From Antedon bifida (Eukaryota > Echinodermata > Crinoidea > Comatulida > Antedonidae), in the NCBI GenBank assembly GCA_963402885.1, contig OY727093.1, positions 6,025,501-6,089,500 on the forward strand: DNA of 64,000 nt. The letters run 5' to 3'. Position numbers and translations under genes: made by a program. This document shows positions 12,620 through 26,200 of the stretch, one piece after another. The notes beneath the pieces are model-generated. The model saw nothing but the letters and a program-made list of their open reading frames with translations. It searched no databases and was not told the DNA's origin. The first letter of the stretch is position 1; each line of letters starts with the position of its first letter.

Positions 12620-14190
12620 ACCCGTCTTTATGACGTGTGTTATCAGAAAGCGCGCAGAACTTGTACGCTCTTCCGCTTCGCATTTCCTGTTTCAACGCAT
12701 GCGTTATACGCAATATGTAACCAGGGAAACTCACTCCCTGACAACAAAGACACATGATTGTTGCTGATCTTTAATAGATAAAAATCGCACTTCGGATAAG
12801 TTAACTTTAATAATAGGAAATAGCAGAAGTGGTTAATAATTCCCTTACTTATAGGCCTATAGTTGTCCGATTGCCTTGCTTAGGCTATATTAACTAAGAG
12901 TCAGCGCTCCCACCATCCGAACTTCGCGCCAAACTTTCCATGCCTGTAGATATACAGGAAGTACTGCAGGCGCGCCTAAGTATAACATTTGTTGTCTACA
13001 TGGCAGTGGTTACAAGTTCTCACATGAGAGGTTATTTGCAAGGTAGCTGTTTACACGACATCGGAAGGGAGAGAGAGAGGCACACACTACAGCTAACTGT
13101 CAACTAAATAATACTAAAATGACATTTTACTGAAAAAAACACTTAGAATTAGACTGGAGGCCTATTGCTATTCCAGACGCGCGGTCCCTTTTAAAAGCTG
13201 TGAAAACATGTTCGGTGGGGGATGTAGGCCTACACACTCCCTCAATCGGTTTACTACCCAGTGCCACGCCCTTTTTAAGCGTGCCTGGTATTTACTCCAT
13301 TAGGCTATTATGATGATATTATAAAATATCTCTATGGGTCTATCGAATACCAATTTTCGATACTCTACAAATTACTAAAACAATGTCTTTTTTGTTTGAT
13401 AAGAGGCATATTTACATCTTGATTGAGAACATTTGATCCACCAGTGTCTATTAGTAATATAGAAAATCATTCGCATCCGGACATATAAAATAATCGCCGA
13501 CTATTTTATCATTTCATAAATTAATTTTAGTCATTAGCCTGACTATAAGTTAATGTAGGTCTATGGAATTGTGTATACACAGATTTGAAAAAAAAAACCA
13601 GCTTTGAATTGTTTGTGAAAACTGGAAGATCATCAATGGATGGGGAAATCGTGGGAGGGATGGGATGTAGCCTAATAGGCCTAATTAGTAAAAAAATTAA
13701 GAGATCCCTGAATATTGAAATGATGTGATAATGCTTTTAATTAATGGTATACTCTTTATGCACATTATTGTATGTGCCAGGACATCGGGTACAGCAGAAT
13801 AGTATTGGCAAATTTCACATCCCCTTTCCAAATCTTCCGAAACCCCACCCATCGTCAACGGACCCCCAACGACGTTTAAAAGATTGCGTTGTTTGTCATT
13901 CAAGCGAGTCGACAAATTTGACCTCTGAGGAAGTAGCGTCATTAGTGTACTAGATTGCGAGGTAAATAAAATTAAAGTAAATATTATTCCGCCAGTAGTA
14001 ATTTAGTGATTCACTACCTATCTACTGTAAATAAAGAAATAGTTGTTAAGATGGAAATAGTATATAATGTGCACGCTATTAATTAACTACAAAAACATAA
14101 TAATGGTTTATGAATTTAAGTGCTTTTTTTGTCAGAACTACTTTACTATGTTCTTCCATTCATCCCCGAGGTCACGTTAAGGTAAATAAC

Positions 14191-14205
14191 TTCCAATATG
14201 GCGGC
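14191..14205 (+). promoter_or_regulatory. YY1-like ATGGCGGC motif at the KMT2C/D 5' end
   Basis: CCAATATGGCGGCCG contains the ATGGCGGC core known as a YY1 site that often overlaps transcription or translation starts in animal housekeeping genes. It also supplies the upstream ATG at 14198. The functional reading is inferred from the motif alone. Confidence 0.4.
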
Positions 14206-14233
14206 CGTTGAAGTGAATCCGAAGCGAAAATGA
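14198..14233 (+). other. 11-codon upstream ORF overlapping the KMT2C/D start
   Basis: An ATG in strong context (A at -3, G at +4) opens MAAVEVNPKRK and stops at TGA 14231-14233, overlapping the main ATG at 14230 in the arrangement ATGA. If transcription starts upstream of 14198, ribosomes would meet this ORF first and would need reinitiation or leaky scanning to reach the main frame. Confidence 0.55.
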
Positions 14234-17200
14234 AGCGGAGATTAATGCCTTTGTTTCAAAATATCAATGCATTTCCGGCTTCAAAAGTGTTCACGATGGT
14301 AGGTAATAATTTTGTGCTTTAATTATTTATTGTCTGGATATTTAGTTATAAGTGATATGCATGCAATAGATTCAAGCTATCGCTCGGAGTTTTGACTGAG
14401 ATGATGAAAATGCGAGAAGAAGAGTATGCTAGTTCTATGCGAGAGAACAGCAGAAAACGAGCTACGACAGCGTCTGTAGTGATTGATTGTTGATTAATTT
14501 GACGCCTTGCACATGCTTGGGATATTCTTATGCAAAACTGCATTAAAATGGGAGGGTATTTAACTCTTATATAAAGATTATTTTGTGCATTTTTGCAATA
14601 ACAAACTTAGACTTAAAACTAATTATGCTGATGCATGATGATACCGACCGAGCCGAATCCATTTCTTTCCGAAAGAACCAATCATCAATGGAATTGCCAT
14701 CATCGTTGTTCGGATGTCTTTTTCGTTCAATATCTGAAAACATACTGTAAAACATAATACAAATTTGCAATCCAATAATTTAGTGTTCATTTATTGGTCA
14801 TATGATTATATTTTAACCAAGGTGTAGCAGTAGGTCTTTTTTAAGCTTCATCAGCATCAGTACACATTTTTGCAGAAGGCTAAAACTGTGTGTGTAGTTA
14901 TATGTTCTTCACTAAGCCTGCCTAGCCCCAGCCTGCTCACAAGTCTAGGCTTAGGCCAACCCAAGTGCTAATAATAACAGCCTGTCTCATCTGATAATGA
15001 AGTACAACTGCAAGTAAATATCAAATGCATACTGACATGGCCTAGAAGTAGATGGCATGTGAATACGTGTACTTTTACTGAACTGAATGCCATGTAAAAT
15101 AATAATAATACGTAATTTAATTTATTCGAGGGAAGCGTATTTTTGTGGGAGGTGTATTTTTTTGGCTGGTAACAATGGTAATATGTATGATAAAATGAAT
15201 ACCCCCTTAATATGAAGTACATCGCAATATCAAAAAGTGATTAAAGAAATACAGTAAATATTGTATCAAAATGCATTGTAAATTGTAGATCAAGGCACTA
15301 AATGAATTCTACAATTACAAATATAAAGAAAATAGATAATAAAGAAATGTGTAGTAATTAATACAAATTTGTGTATATAATGTATAGGGGCGTTTATACA
15401 AGGAAATAATGAAACTCCCAGGGTGTTTATTTGAGGGAAAGGGGAGCGTTTATCTGAGGAGAAGGGGAGTTTATTTGAGGGGAAGGGGAGTTTATTCCAG
15501 GGTAAGGCGGGCGTTTATTCCAGGGTAAGGGGGCGTTTATTCCAGGGTAAGGGGGCGTTTATTCCAAATGATGTTCTATGGGTGGAGGGTGTTTATTCAA
15601 AGCAAGGTCGTTTATTCAAAGCAAGGTCGTTTATTCAAAGCAAGGTCGTTTATTCGAATAAATATGCTATATATTTAATTTTAAATCAGTAATCAAACTG
15701 AAATAGGGATATTGTAAAATCTATTACAAAAATCATGGTAGTTTGGGGTATGCTGTTTTTGTAAATGTAATGTGTGAAGAAAAATTATTTCTAAAATTTA
15801 TGCTTATGATCATAATCAGTTTTTAAGAAGTACCATATTTTATTGATTGGATATTCGAACAGTAAATTAATTAGTTATAAATGTACAGAACTTTTCAAAA
15901 ACAAATGATTTAATTAAATATTTTATTTTTTAGATGTGTGATTGCACTCGGATTACATATTGAGTTTTTATACAAGATTGTGGATACAAACTTTTGTATT
16001 ATCAATCAACGAGACAACGTTTTCAACATTTAACCTCTTAGAGGTCATGTCAGGTTTGTTACATTTAATTCAATCTCATTTTTTTCTGATTATATTACAG
16101 TGTAATATAAATAAATACATTTTTCTTTAAATTAGGTTTACTGTAATTAATCAAATACACATGTATGTAAAATAGAAGTTCTTGTTAATTTACTAAGATA
16201 AAAATCCTCTAGACCTGTTGTTTGTGCAGTAGTGTGGGTGACTCGTTCTTTGTATGGTTGTGGTTACCCATTTGTACCGCCTTTCTTTCAGTTTGTTGAA
16301 AACACAAAGTAGTAACACTATAGACATACAAAACCTGCTCAAAGTTGATTATGTTGAAAATTATATTTACACTTAATCAACATGATAATGGTAGTACTGC
16401 TAATATTGTACTGTAACCATGTGGTATAGTAATGTACACAAACACATACTGTATATTATAGTGTAACATCATACAGTAGTAGTCCTGTCCTGTTTACTGT
16501 CATATTTACCTCAGTGATTTTATAGGAAATCCCAATCTAGTTCTAGTAGACAAAAAAAATACTGTAAGATTGATTTAGGTAAAAGTGGTTAAGGAATGGG
16601 CATACTATATCCATAAAATTGACACTAGGCTCAAGATGTTTTTGACCAAGTCTACAGTAAAGCTCTGTCTACACTATCAAACTAGTTTGACAAAAAAGGG
16701 GATATGCCCAAATACTGTATGGTGGTATGGCAGTGATATGCCCAAACATGGTAGTAATATAACATCATCATGTCCATATATGGGCACATCACATTTTTTT
16801 GTCACATAAAGTTTGATAGTGTACTTAAAAAGAACTAGATGTCTAGTGTGCATTTCAGAAAGAGTAGGAAGTTACCCTGGTGCACTGTTTCATCTCATCC
16901 CCTGTCGTTAATGCTAACTGCAATCAATAAAAAATATTAATATCTCCCAAAATGCAATGCTCTCAACCGATCAAACATTCAAAATTGACTGACGGTCAAT
17001 AAAATAATCGTTATTTTGCGTTGCAGCTAAAAGTTGTAAAGAGACAAGCGGTTACATTGACTTCCAACATCCAATCGTTTTCATTATTTTTAGGCTGCTG
17101 CGCTTTACAATACACTGGTTATTGTAAATTTGTCCTGTTTCTGCTGCAAATAAATTAGGGGTACAGAAATTTATTCGTGCATGGTGTGGTTATCAGTTAT

Positions 17201-20200
17201 TTTTTTCGCAGCAAAAACAGGACAAATACTATATTACAGTAATGTTACTGTACTTTAGTATTCAGTAGGAATAGGTAATTTAACATAAGAAAATAGAAAT
17301 AAATGAAATAACACAATGGCAACTAATCAACTTGGCAATTAATCAGTTAGGTTTTTGGAATTGATAATTGTACTGTAAGGCATAATTTTTATAACTAATT
17401 ATTTTTATTATAAATTCACCTGAGGGAAATTAACTTACAAATTGAATTTTATTGTCTACAGTTTTCTTAAATGAATTGAAATGTTTCTTTCAATAAAATC
17501 ATCATTTAAAAATTAAAAGGATTGCAAATAACACAGTTACAGTTTAGTTTTATTAGATGTGATTCCAGAGCCATCATGCTTACTATGTTTCTTGTTTTTC
17601 AATTAAAACATCATCTAATATTTGTGGTGTATTTTGTAATTATATGATCATATAAAATGTACAGCATTGATTTTTCATACAATGCCATTCATCATAAACT
17701 TGATTCAATTAAAATATTCAATTACGTACAATATTACCACCAGACTGCAAAAGCAGATAACGTAGTATTGGCCGAAAAAAAAACAATCAAAGTATATGGA
17801 TAATAAGAAATACATAAAAAAAAGCTAAAATCAGCCATGCGTAACATATTGACAGATAGCCAAGTCACTGTTCCTATAATAAAAGTTGTAGTATAATGGA
17901 CAAATAGGGGTTGTTGTTAGTTTAGTAAATTGTATTTTGTAGGTAATTTAGTATTTTTCAATTCATGATACTATCCTTTATTTCAGGCCGTAAAAAGAAA
18001 CCATCAATAATCAAGCCTAAACCAGATTTAGATCAAGTAAGTTTTACTTTTATAATTACAGTAGTACCTGTTTGTTTGTTGTTTATATGTTATGGATTTT
18101 CATTTATGTGGTTTAAATATTTCTCCTTAGGTTCCATCTGATGAAGAGAAAATGTCTACAAGAAGAAGAGGAAGACCAAGAAAAAAGCAAGTTCAAATTT
18201 ATTGAATTATTAAATCTAATCTATTAATTTAATTAATCATAATTTCCCATTGTACAAATAATATTCCATGCTATTCTACTGTAATTTTACTGATGAATTT
18301 AGTCTTTAGTTTACTTAGTACTTGTACAGTATTGTCAGGCCTTGTCTTTTTAAAATTGTAGGTGTGCTACAAATTGCACTCCTCAATATGCTGTAGGTGT
18401 GCCGTTTGTATTTTGGTGTGTAGAAGTTTACCAAATTTAAGTGTGTTGTAAAATCACACTCCTCAAGGGCTGTTTTAGCACTCGCTCACCTCACCTGCAT
18501 TGTAATATTTTATGGGAGCGAATGCGAAGCAAGGCATAGTAGATACACAAGTTTTTAGTCATATTTTTATTTCTTCTATCAATTAAACAAAACCTTATAA
18601 CAAACAGTAATATGTTATAGATTTTTTTAATGATGATAATCAATTATATATTAATCAAAATTTGTATTCGTTTTATAGACTTGATTCCTACTCGTGTAGA
18701 TTAATCAGCGGTGGGGAAGACGACATAGGGGAAGCCCTAACACCAGCTTCTAGTACAGGATCTCTATCTACAGACCTACCGATATCAGCCCCTGATAGTC
18801 ATGATGACAACCAGCATGATGAAGGCTCATTGTTAGATCCTATAGACATTAAAATGGATGATGATTTGATGATGGACAATACAGACATAGGTCCTAAAAT
18901 GAGTGATGTTGATATGATGTGTGATACGCCAAATCAAGTCTATGAAAGGAGTCTAGTGGATGATATGAAACCGACTGGTTCGCTCTCTGTTGACGAATCA
19001 GACCCGTAAGTTGCACAATCAAATTATAATTTTGCTGTTTTTGTATTTTATTTGTGAATTGTACGCTTATTTCTGCTTTTAAGTATTACAATTTATCTTC
19101 TGCGTTAAGAAAGGGTATTTTAAACGCTTTATTAATAAATCTATTATCCAACTTTTACACTACAGCACTAAGAACAAACCTGTATCTTGTCTGATAAATT
19201 TTCCTTTTATATACTGCTTCCCACTTAAGTTCTTGAAAGAAAGCAATGTGAAGTGAGGAATTTTATCAAATTCAGCGTACTAAGGAGTTAAGAAAGAAAA
19301 CATTCCAATCTTCTACAATTAGTATCAAAGTCTGAATTCTGAAAAACAAGACTGAATTAATTATGGACTACTTGATTATAGGTTTAAAATGAATGAATAA
19401 ATGAATATGTGCCATAGATATTGATGTACAGTAACATATTGACCATGCTTTAATTTCAGATCTGAACCAGTGTGTTCGTTATGTTGCTGTGGTGAGAAGA
19501 GTTTGCTCGGCCAAGGGGATCTCCTTAGGTTTGATCCTACGCCAGGTTTTAACCCGTTTAAGAAAATTGTTCCCCGTCGTAAGACGAGTGAAGATGACTC
19601 GATGTACGTACCTAGTGAGAAGAGCCCCAAGAATGTCACATCAAGAAGGGTGAAAGGTCTAGCAAAAACCAGGTATGTTGTTATTTTACACAATTTATTT
19701 CCATGCATGTAAGTCCTCAAATATGTAAATTCTCAGCTTTGCTGCACATATATTTATTTTGTGGTCTAACAAATATTAAACTGTGTAAAATGTATACAAA
19801 TTATTTATTTATATATTTATTTTTGGTGTAAAATGTATAATGGATTTGGTATATGAAAATAATAGTATGCAGGTTTCTTGTAATCATAACTTAAACCCTT
19901 TTAAGTGTTAAATGTTTTTTAAACTAGCATTTAATTTATTCATAACATTGGTTTAAGTGTACTGATGTTTGTCTACAGGGAAAGTAGCCGGTCTCCAAGA
20001 GGGAGTAATCCAGCCATTGTTGATAGAGCAATGCCTGGGGTTGAGTTTGATGAGTTAAGTTTAGTCGGCTATGCAGATGAGCCAGATGTAAACCAGGTCT
20101 TTGAACCATCAGGTAACACCGAACATACATTTGTTTCTAGTAATTTTAAGTACTGTGAATTATAATAATATAATATATTATGGAAAATAATTAAATGAAA

Positions 20201-23200
20201 CAAAACAATAATACTGTTTAATTCACCAGATTTTATTATTTCTTTTGCCTATTACACCTAGAATAAACATTTGGTTTGCAGTTAATTTAAAAGCTTATTT
20301 TTTATTTTATAAGTTTTCTTGATTATTTCCATTATATTAAATGAAACTTTCTTTTACTTCTGTTGTATTTTTGTTTGTCAAAATATTTGACATTGATTGT
20401 GTAAAAAAAAAAATATGTAAGTTTTTCTACCTACCCACCCACAGTAAATAATTAATGAAATTAATAATTAAACCATGCTTGTTTTTTCCCAAGGTCATTG
20501 TACTGCCCATCATTGCTGTGCTGCCTGGTCAGAAAATGTTTGCCAAAATGAAAACTTTCAACTGCTTAATGTTGACAAAGCTGTGTTCGGTGGACTCACG
20601 CAACGCTGCTCGTATTGTAGGCGGTTCGGTGCAACAATTAAGTGTCGGGTATTGAGGTGCACTAAGTTTTACCACTACCCATGTGCGGCAAGTTGTGGAG
20701 CCTTCCAGGTAAATGTTAAAATATTGACATTGTAGCTTGATTACTAATTCTATGATCCCGAGTTCACATTACCTGGATTTTTCTCATGGCCAAATCCTCA
20801 TGAGTTACTTATTTTAAAATAGCATGGGTTATTTCAATCCCATAATGTAATCATGAGTAACCACATATTCTTGCATGCATTCAGAAAACTTAGCCCAGAC
20901 ATCATGAGGAATAGTAAAACATGAGCTATCCTAAAAAAGGCCTGAAGTACGCATAGTATCGGTATTGGCTAGGGCCACAATTTAAATGTGTATTGAAATT
21001 CATTCATTTTCACATTTTGTCAGCATTGTTTTAATATCCTTTACAAAAAATAACAAAAGTTACATTAGTGTAATCATTACATTTTTTTTCAGGATATCAA
21101 AACTATGTCTTTACTTTGTCTCAACCATCTGGATCAAGCAGAAGATTTAGGTAAATAGGTTTTTTTAGAAACTTGGGTAACTTAACATATTTATACAGGA
21201 TAAAAACATATCAGGTATAGATGTAGCACCTGTTTTACAAATGGTCCTGTTTAAAGAAAATAAAAGGTTAACAACATGCATAAAAATTCTTTCTAAAACA
21301 ATAAAATAACAATACAAAAGACATTTAAAAGGATTGAAAATACAAAATAGAATAAAACAAATTTGTCATTGACCTAAGCAAGGATATAGTGACTTAAAAA
21401 AAGGCAAACTTGTTTATATATTTATAGTATTTACATGGATATGTAACTCAAAACAGATTAAACTTATCTAGTTGCTGTCTAGACTTAATTTCAGTATTCT
21501 GTGTAACAAAACACTAACTAATGTTTTTCTTTATACTTATTTAGTTGATGAAGAAGAGTTAAGTTGTGTCTTTTGTAGAGCAGCTGGTAACATAATAGAA
21601 ATGTTGTTTTGCACAAGTTGTGGACAACACTATCATGGGAACTGTCTTGACCCACCCGTTCCTATTAATGCTGTTGTGCGTGCTGGTTGGCAGTGCCCTG
21701 ACTGCAAGATATGTCAAACATGCAGGTATGATTCTTCACAGTTTTAAAATTTAATGGTTTTTTAATTTTTAATTCATTTCTTGAACATTTATTTTGATCA
21801 TAATGACATAAGATGATAAAATATATTCCATATCTCCCTTATCTTTCCGTCGATGTCAATTTTATCTCCAATTTTGGTATTTAAGAAATGTCAATCTCCT
21901 CTGTGTTCCTTTAGTAGAGTCAATGTACTTAAAAATGGTTACATTAGTAGATTAAGTTTGTCTTATAATAGTTTAGTCAAGGCCCATCCCCATATCAACA
22001 TTTTTAATTCCAGTCTTCCTCTATTTCGTCATAATTTAAGTGTTTCTGAGTTGTTGCAGATTTGTTTCTGCTATTATGTTTATTTTAAAAAATAAAATGA
22101 AATAAACTAAAATAAAAAAACATATAAGTACAAAGTATATAATGAATAAAAAGAACATTATTATCATGGGCCCTAGTAAAGTAAATAACAGTTGTCTCAC
22201 TAGGATCCAAAACAAAGATCCACAACTATATTAAGCTTAAGCTAAGTGTTGAGTAGGTATGTCTCCAAGTACTGAAAATACTTTTTAGTTTAAATTGTAT
22301 TGTGTAAGTTTTTTTATTATTCAATATTAAAAGGTCTTAGTCTGGCCAATTTTATAATAGGAAATCACATTCATTTTGCGCATTCTACTACTTCTAAATA
22401 TATTATTTGGCTAAACATTTTTTTATATGACTGTTTGTCATGGTTTGTTCAGGGAAATAAATTTTACCGCAATGATGATAATGACGTATTTAATTAATGG
22501 TTAATATCAATGTGGGTTTGCACCTTTTTCATTTTAGGCAACCTGGAGATGACAACAAAATCCTGTTGTGCGATTCTTGTGACAAAGGCTATCACACATT
22601 CTGTCTGAAGCCGGCTATGACTACAATTCCTAAGCATGGCTGGAAGTGTAAGGTAAGAATTAAAACAACCTGTATTGGCTACACTACACGATAGACCAGT
22701 TTGTAACTGTAACATACATTTTAACACTGCGTCTATAATGCAGCTTTACCTCACCTGTACTGCCACGTTAAAACTAGAAAATACTATTTTTTATAAATTT
22801 TGGTCAACATCCAGAAATTTATAAAAAAAAAAAGTCAAACAATTGGCTGCCATCCAATTTAAGAATATATCCATGAATTTTAGGTTAAGAAACTGTTTCT
22901 TGGGAAAGATTATTTTAATTCCAACTTCAGGGAGTTAAAATAATTATAAGTTATACTTAATATTGCATTTCTGTTTAGACTAGAAATTTGAAATAGGATA
23001 TATCTCAGCAAAGTCGTCTGTGTCTATATGTTTGCACAGTTGACACAAAAGATTTTTTATTCCCATTTTAATACGTATTTTTAATAGAAAAAAAAACAAT
23101 AATTTCAATTGTAGAATTGTCGGGTTTGTGGTGACTGTGGTTCTAGAACTCCAGGAAGTGGGCCCAGCTCACGATGGCATAGGAATTACTCAGTGTGTGA

Positions 23201-26200
23201 TAGTTGTTATCAGCAGCGTAATAAAGGTCTATATTGCCCGATATGTGGCAAGGCCTATAGACAACATGCAACTCATAAACTTATGGTACAATGTGATCGC
23301 TGTACAAGGTTAGTACAAGAGATTATATGTAGGAATTTTTTTCCTTATGGCCAATTAGTGGCCGGTAGATTTTTTGATAGGATATGGTGATTCTATTGAG
23401 CCTTACTATGAAAGAATAGTGTTCTGTTTTCTCCTAGTAATTGTATTGTTCATATGAATTGCAATAGCCTATAAATGTAAATTAAACTAAAAAGAACAGA
23501 TTTATTTAAGTGACCTAAATAGCATTCACCTTATGTCTGAGAATCCTATTCCGTTTCAGTTGTATAAATTGTACACGTCATTTATCATTCCTTAGATATG
23601 TGCATGCAGAGTGTGACTCTAATGATGTAATAAGTGCTTATCAAAAGGCCAAAAGCTGCGGTCAACCAAGCAACTACTTCTGTCCTGATTGCCGCAGCAA
23701 GCCATCACCCTTTTTGTCATCATCTCATGTAAGTTATTTATCTTAAAGCTCTGTCAAATTATGTTTGTGTGTTTAATTAAATTGAGTGATATATAATATA
23801 CTTAAGCTCTGTCTACTCTATCAAACTAGTTTGACAAAGTGTGATGTGACCAAATATGGTAGTGATATGCTTAAATATGGTAGTGATATGCTTAAATATG
23901 GTAGTCATATACTTAAATATGGTAGTGATATGCTTAAATATGGTAGTGATATGACATCATCATCCATATATGGGCACATCACATTTAAAAAATTATATTA
24001 TGACTATAATGGGTCACAGCACTGGTACCGTAATACCCTCTATGAATTCATATTTGTTTATGGCCTCTCTATACACATTTAATTAGTGAGTTACCAACTG
24101 CTGAAGTGAGTTCTAGTAAGTTATATTTATGTTCATATAATATGATAATAATTTATTTTTTTAGAATTCATTGTTATCGGAGGATGTAAATTCTGGAACA
24201 GATACAGAACCAGAAACATATACACAAGCAGCACAAAAAGAAACCCACTGTACGTATAAACATGTATTTTGGAGGTGGCTCAAAACATTTTGTTGCCGAT
24301 TACTATTTAAATATCTATCTAAAAGAAATATTTGTCTAGCGTTTCTTTCATAGTTTTGTATCTATACATACTAAGTTTTATCTAAAATTTAAATAGTATA
24401 TTTGATCTGTATATGTTGCTGTTTATCTAATTATTATATCTAATCTCTGGTTTTTGTAACGGTGCATCATGCATATAATATAATAATTCCTTCTGTTTTC
24501 AATGGTAATCAGTATCAGTAACTGCTGTAAGGACCAGTTCAAGACACATCTGCCCAAGGATATCATTAGATAGCGTACAGTTTGATGACAACATGGATAT
24601 ATCACAAGATCCTTTGTTAGGCTCACCAACAGAAGACATTCAAGCCAGTATGGATCTTGGATTTATACCGGATTATCATACCCTTTCCATACAGGTTTGT
24701 GGATTAGTTTATCTTACTGCTTTCGAACATGTTTATTTTTATTTATTCTGGTATAAAACTTACAACAAGTAGCCGCAAGGCTAAAAACGTTGCATTTACA
24801 AAATTACTATACAATATACTTACATAATAATAAAAAGGATGTAATAAAAATGAAATAAAAAGTACAACAATATCACTCTGTCGCTTTGGCTCATGAACTA
24901 TTGTTTAGCAAATTAATTATTGTAGGGATGGGTGAATTTTTAAATCTTTCGGTTCTCGGTTTGTATTGTTGATATTTGACCTTGCCATTGCTTCGGAGAA
25001 CATGAGGAATACTACGGATAGGGGGAGCAAATAACTGAACTTGTCCGAGTTCGACAGCTTCTTGCCAAAAGTCAGTACAAGATTATCACGCCTGACTTTT
25101 AGCAACGGTAAATTTAAAAATTCTAAAGCTAGTTCATATGAATTGTAATTAAGGCCAAGAATAATTTTTAGGGCCCTTTTTTGAACCCTTTCAATAAGTT
25201 GGGTATGAAGTTGTGTAATGGCACCATGCCATACAGGGCAGACGTACTCCAATATAGGGCGAATGTAACTCAAATAAATACATGTCATATCGTCAACTGG
25301 GGCATTAGCCCTACGTATATATATATTATAACCCCTACACCTTCAAAGTTCCCCCTGAATAAATGCCATTGTGATATAACACAAACATATTGCAACCCCA
25401 TTTTCATTTCAGATGAAAGTCCCTCCCTAATAGCGGTATCCTTTAATAAGTGTGTCATAATGAGGGGGTATACTGTATTTTCTAGGTTGTATTTGCCGAG
25501 TAATCATTTCCAGACATTCTTTGCCCCCCCCCAAAAATAGAAATTAAATAAATAAATAACACATTTTCCAAGATGATTTAAATAACACAGATGGTTATTT
25601 TATTTTTGCTCTTATTAATATTCTAGTTTAAATTATTTAAGTGAAAGATTGATTTTTATTTATTTTATTTATTTCAACAATATTTTATGAGGGTGGTCCA
25701 TCCAGCATCAGCTGATCATTAGGGACCCTCAAACAATACAAACAGTAAACACAAAATAAACTATAAAAACACAAAATTAACAAAGATATAAAAAAAAATA
25801 TAAAAAATATATAAAAAAAATATAAAAATATATATATATGATTCATCTATAAAGTGAAAGATTCATTTATTTTGAATAGTGGGTATTTATCATTCAGTGC
25901 AAGTAGATGCAGTAACAAACAACAAATTATAGCATTTCAACATCTGTAAACTATAAATATGAGAATATATAATATATGAATGTTTGAAATTGTTTATACT
26001 TTGTTAGATTTTTAAAATATGTGTTGCCTTGATACACTAATATATTAGTCTCGACCTGTTGATTTAATACACACAAACTGTGAGTCACAAAGTGATGCTT
26101 GTACAGCGAGCAGGAAGCCATCAATTATGCTAAAAACTTAGCATAACTTTAATACCAGCATGTAGTCTGCTCACTGGTAGTAGCTTTAAATTAAAGTATA

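Larger units (their letters stand above)
7801..14197 (+). other. intergenic region between MEOX and KMT2C/D
   Basis: No gene is supported. The first few hundred bases should be MEOX 3' UTR, though I see no decisive poly(A) signal. The region holds an apparent MITE (9345-9554), a 115-bp duplication (10905-11132), a weak tRNA-like segment (11140-11185), AAT/ATT microsatellites near 11440 and 12010, a possible diverged MITE (12438-12575) and a C17 run (12603-12619). The part just upstream of 14198 should contain the KMT2C/D promoter; no TATA box is evident. Confidence 0.6.
14303..17986 (+). other. KMT2C/D intron 1 (3.7 kb)
   Basis: Non-coding. Contains a G-rich minisatellite (15387-15660), a MITE copy (16660-16823) and a small inverted-repeat element (17127-17228). 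Short open frames inside (such as 14346 minus and 15942 plus) show no family signature. Confidence 0.7.
14230..19005 (+). other. KMT2C: KMT2C/D coding exons 1-4: basic N-terminus with AT-hook
   Basis: Exons 14230-14302, 17987-18036, 18131-18186 and 18679-19005. Exon 1 reads MKRRLMPLF and ends in phase 1 at TAG/GTAATA; exon 2 continues GRKKKPSIIKPKPDLDQ. Exon 3 encodes RRRGRPRKK, an AT-hook (core RGRPRK) for minor-groove binding, as at the KMT2C N-terminus. Exon 3 leaves through a GC donor (GCAAGT at 18187), the only choice that keeps phase with exon 4. Exon 4 is acidic and S/D-rich (MDDDLMMD region), matching the acidic linker of KMT2C. Exon 1 is the weakest call. Confidence 0.75.

Noticed and set aside
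12537-12767. Overlapping P-rich open frames across the C17 run
   Set aside because: The proline run is produced by the C homopolymer; no other evidence of coding.
14198-14230. ATG at 14198 as the KMT2C/D start
   Set aside because: Its frame stops after 11 codons; only the frame from 14230 joins exon 2 in phase.
21853-22095. 80-codon open frame in KMT2C/D intron 9
   Set aside because: No splice sites in phase with neighbouring exons and no family match; at most a repeat remnant.
25181-25540. 119-codon plus-strand open frame in intron 14
   Set aside because: It overlaps the antisense LINE fragment and simple sequence; no independent signal.
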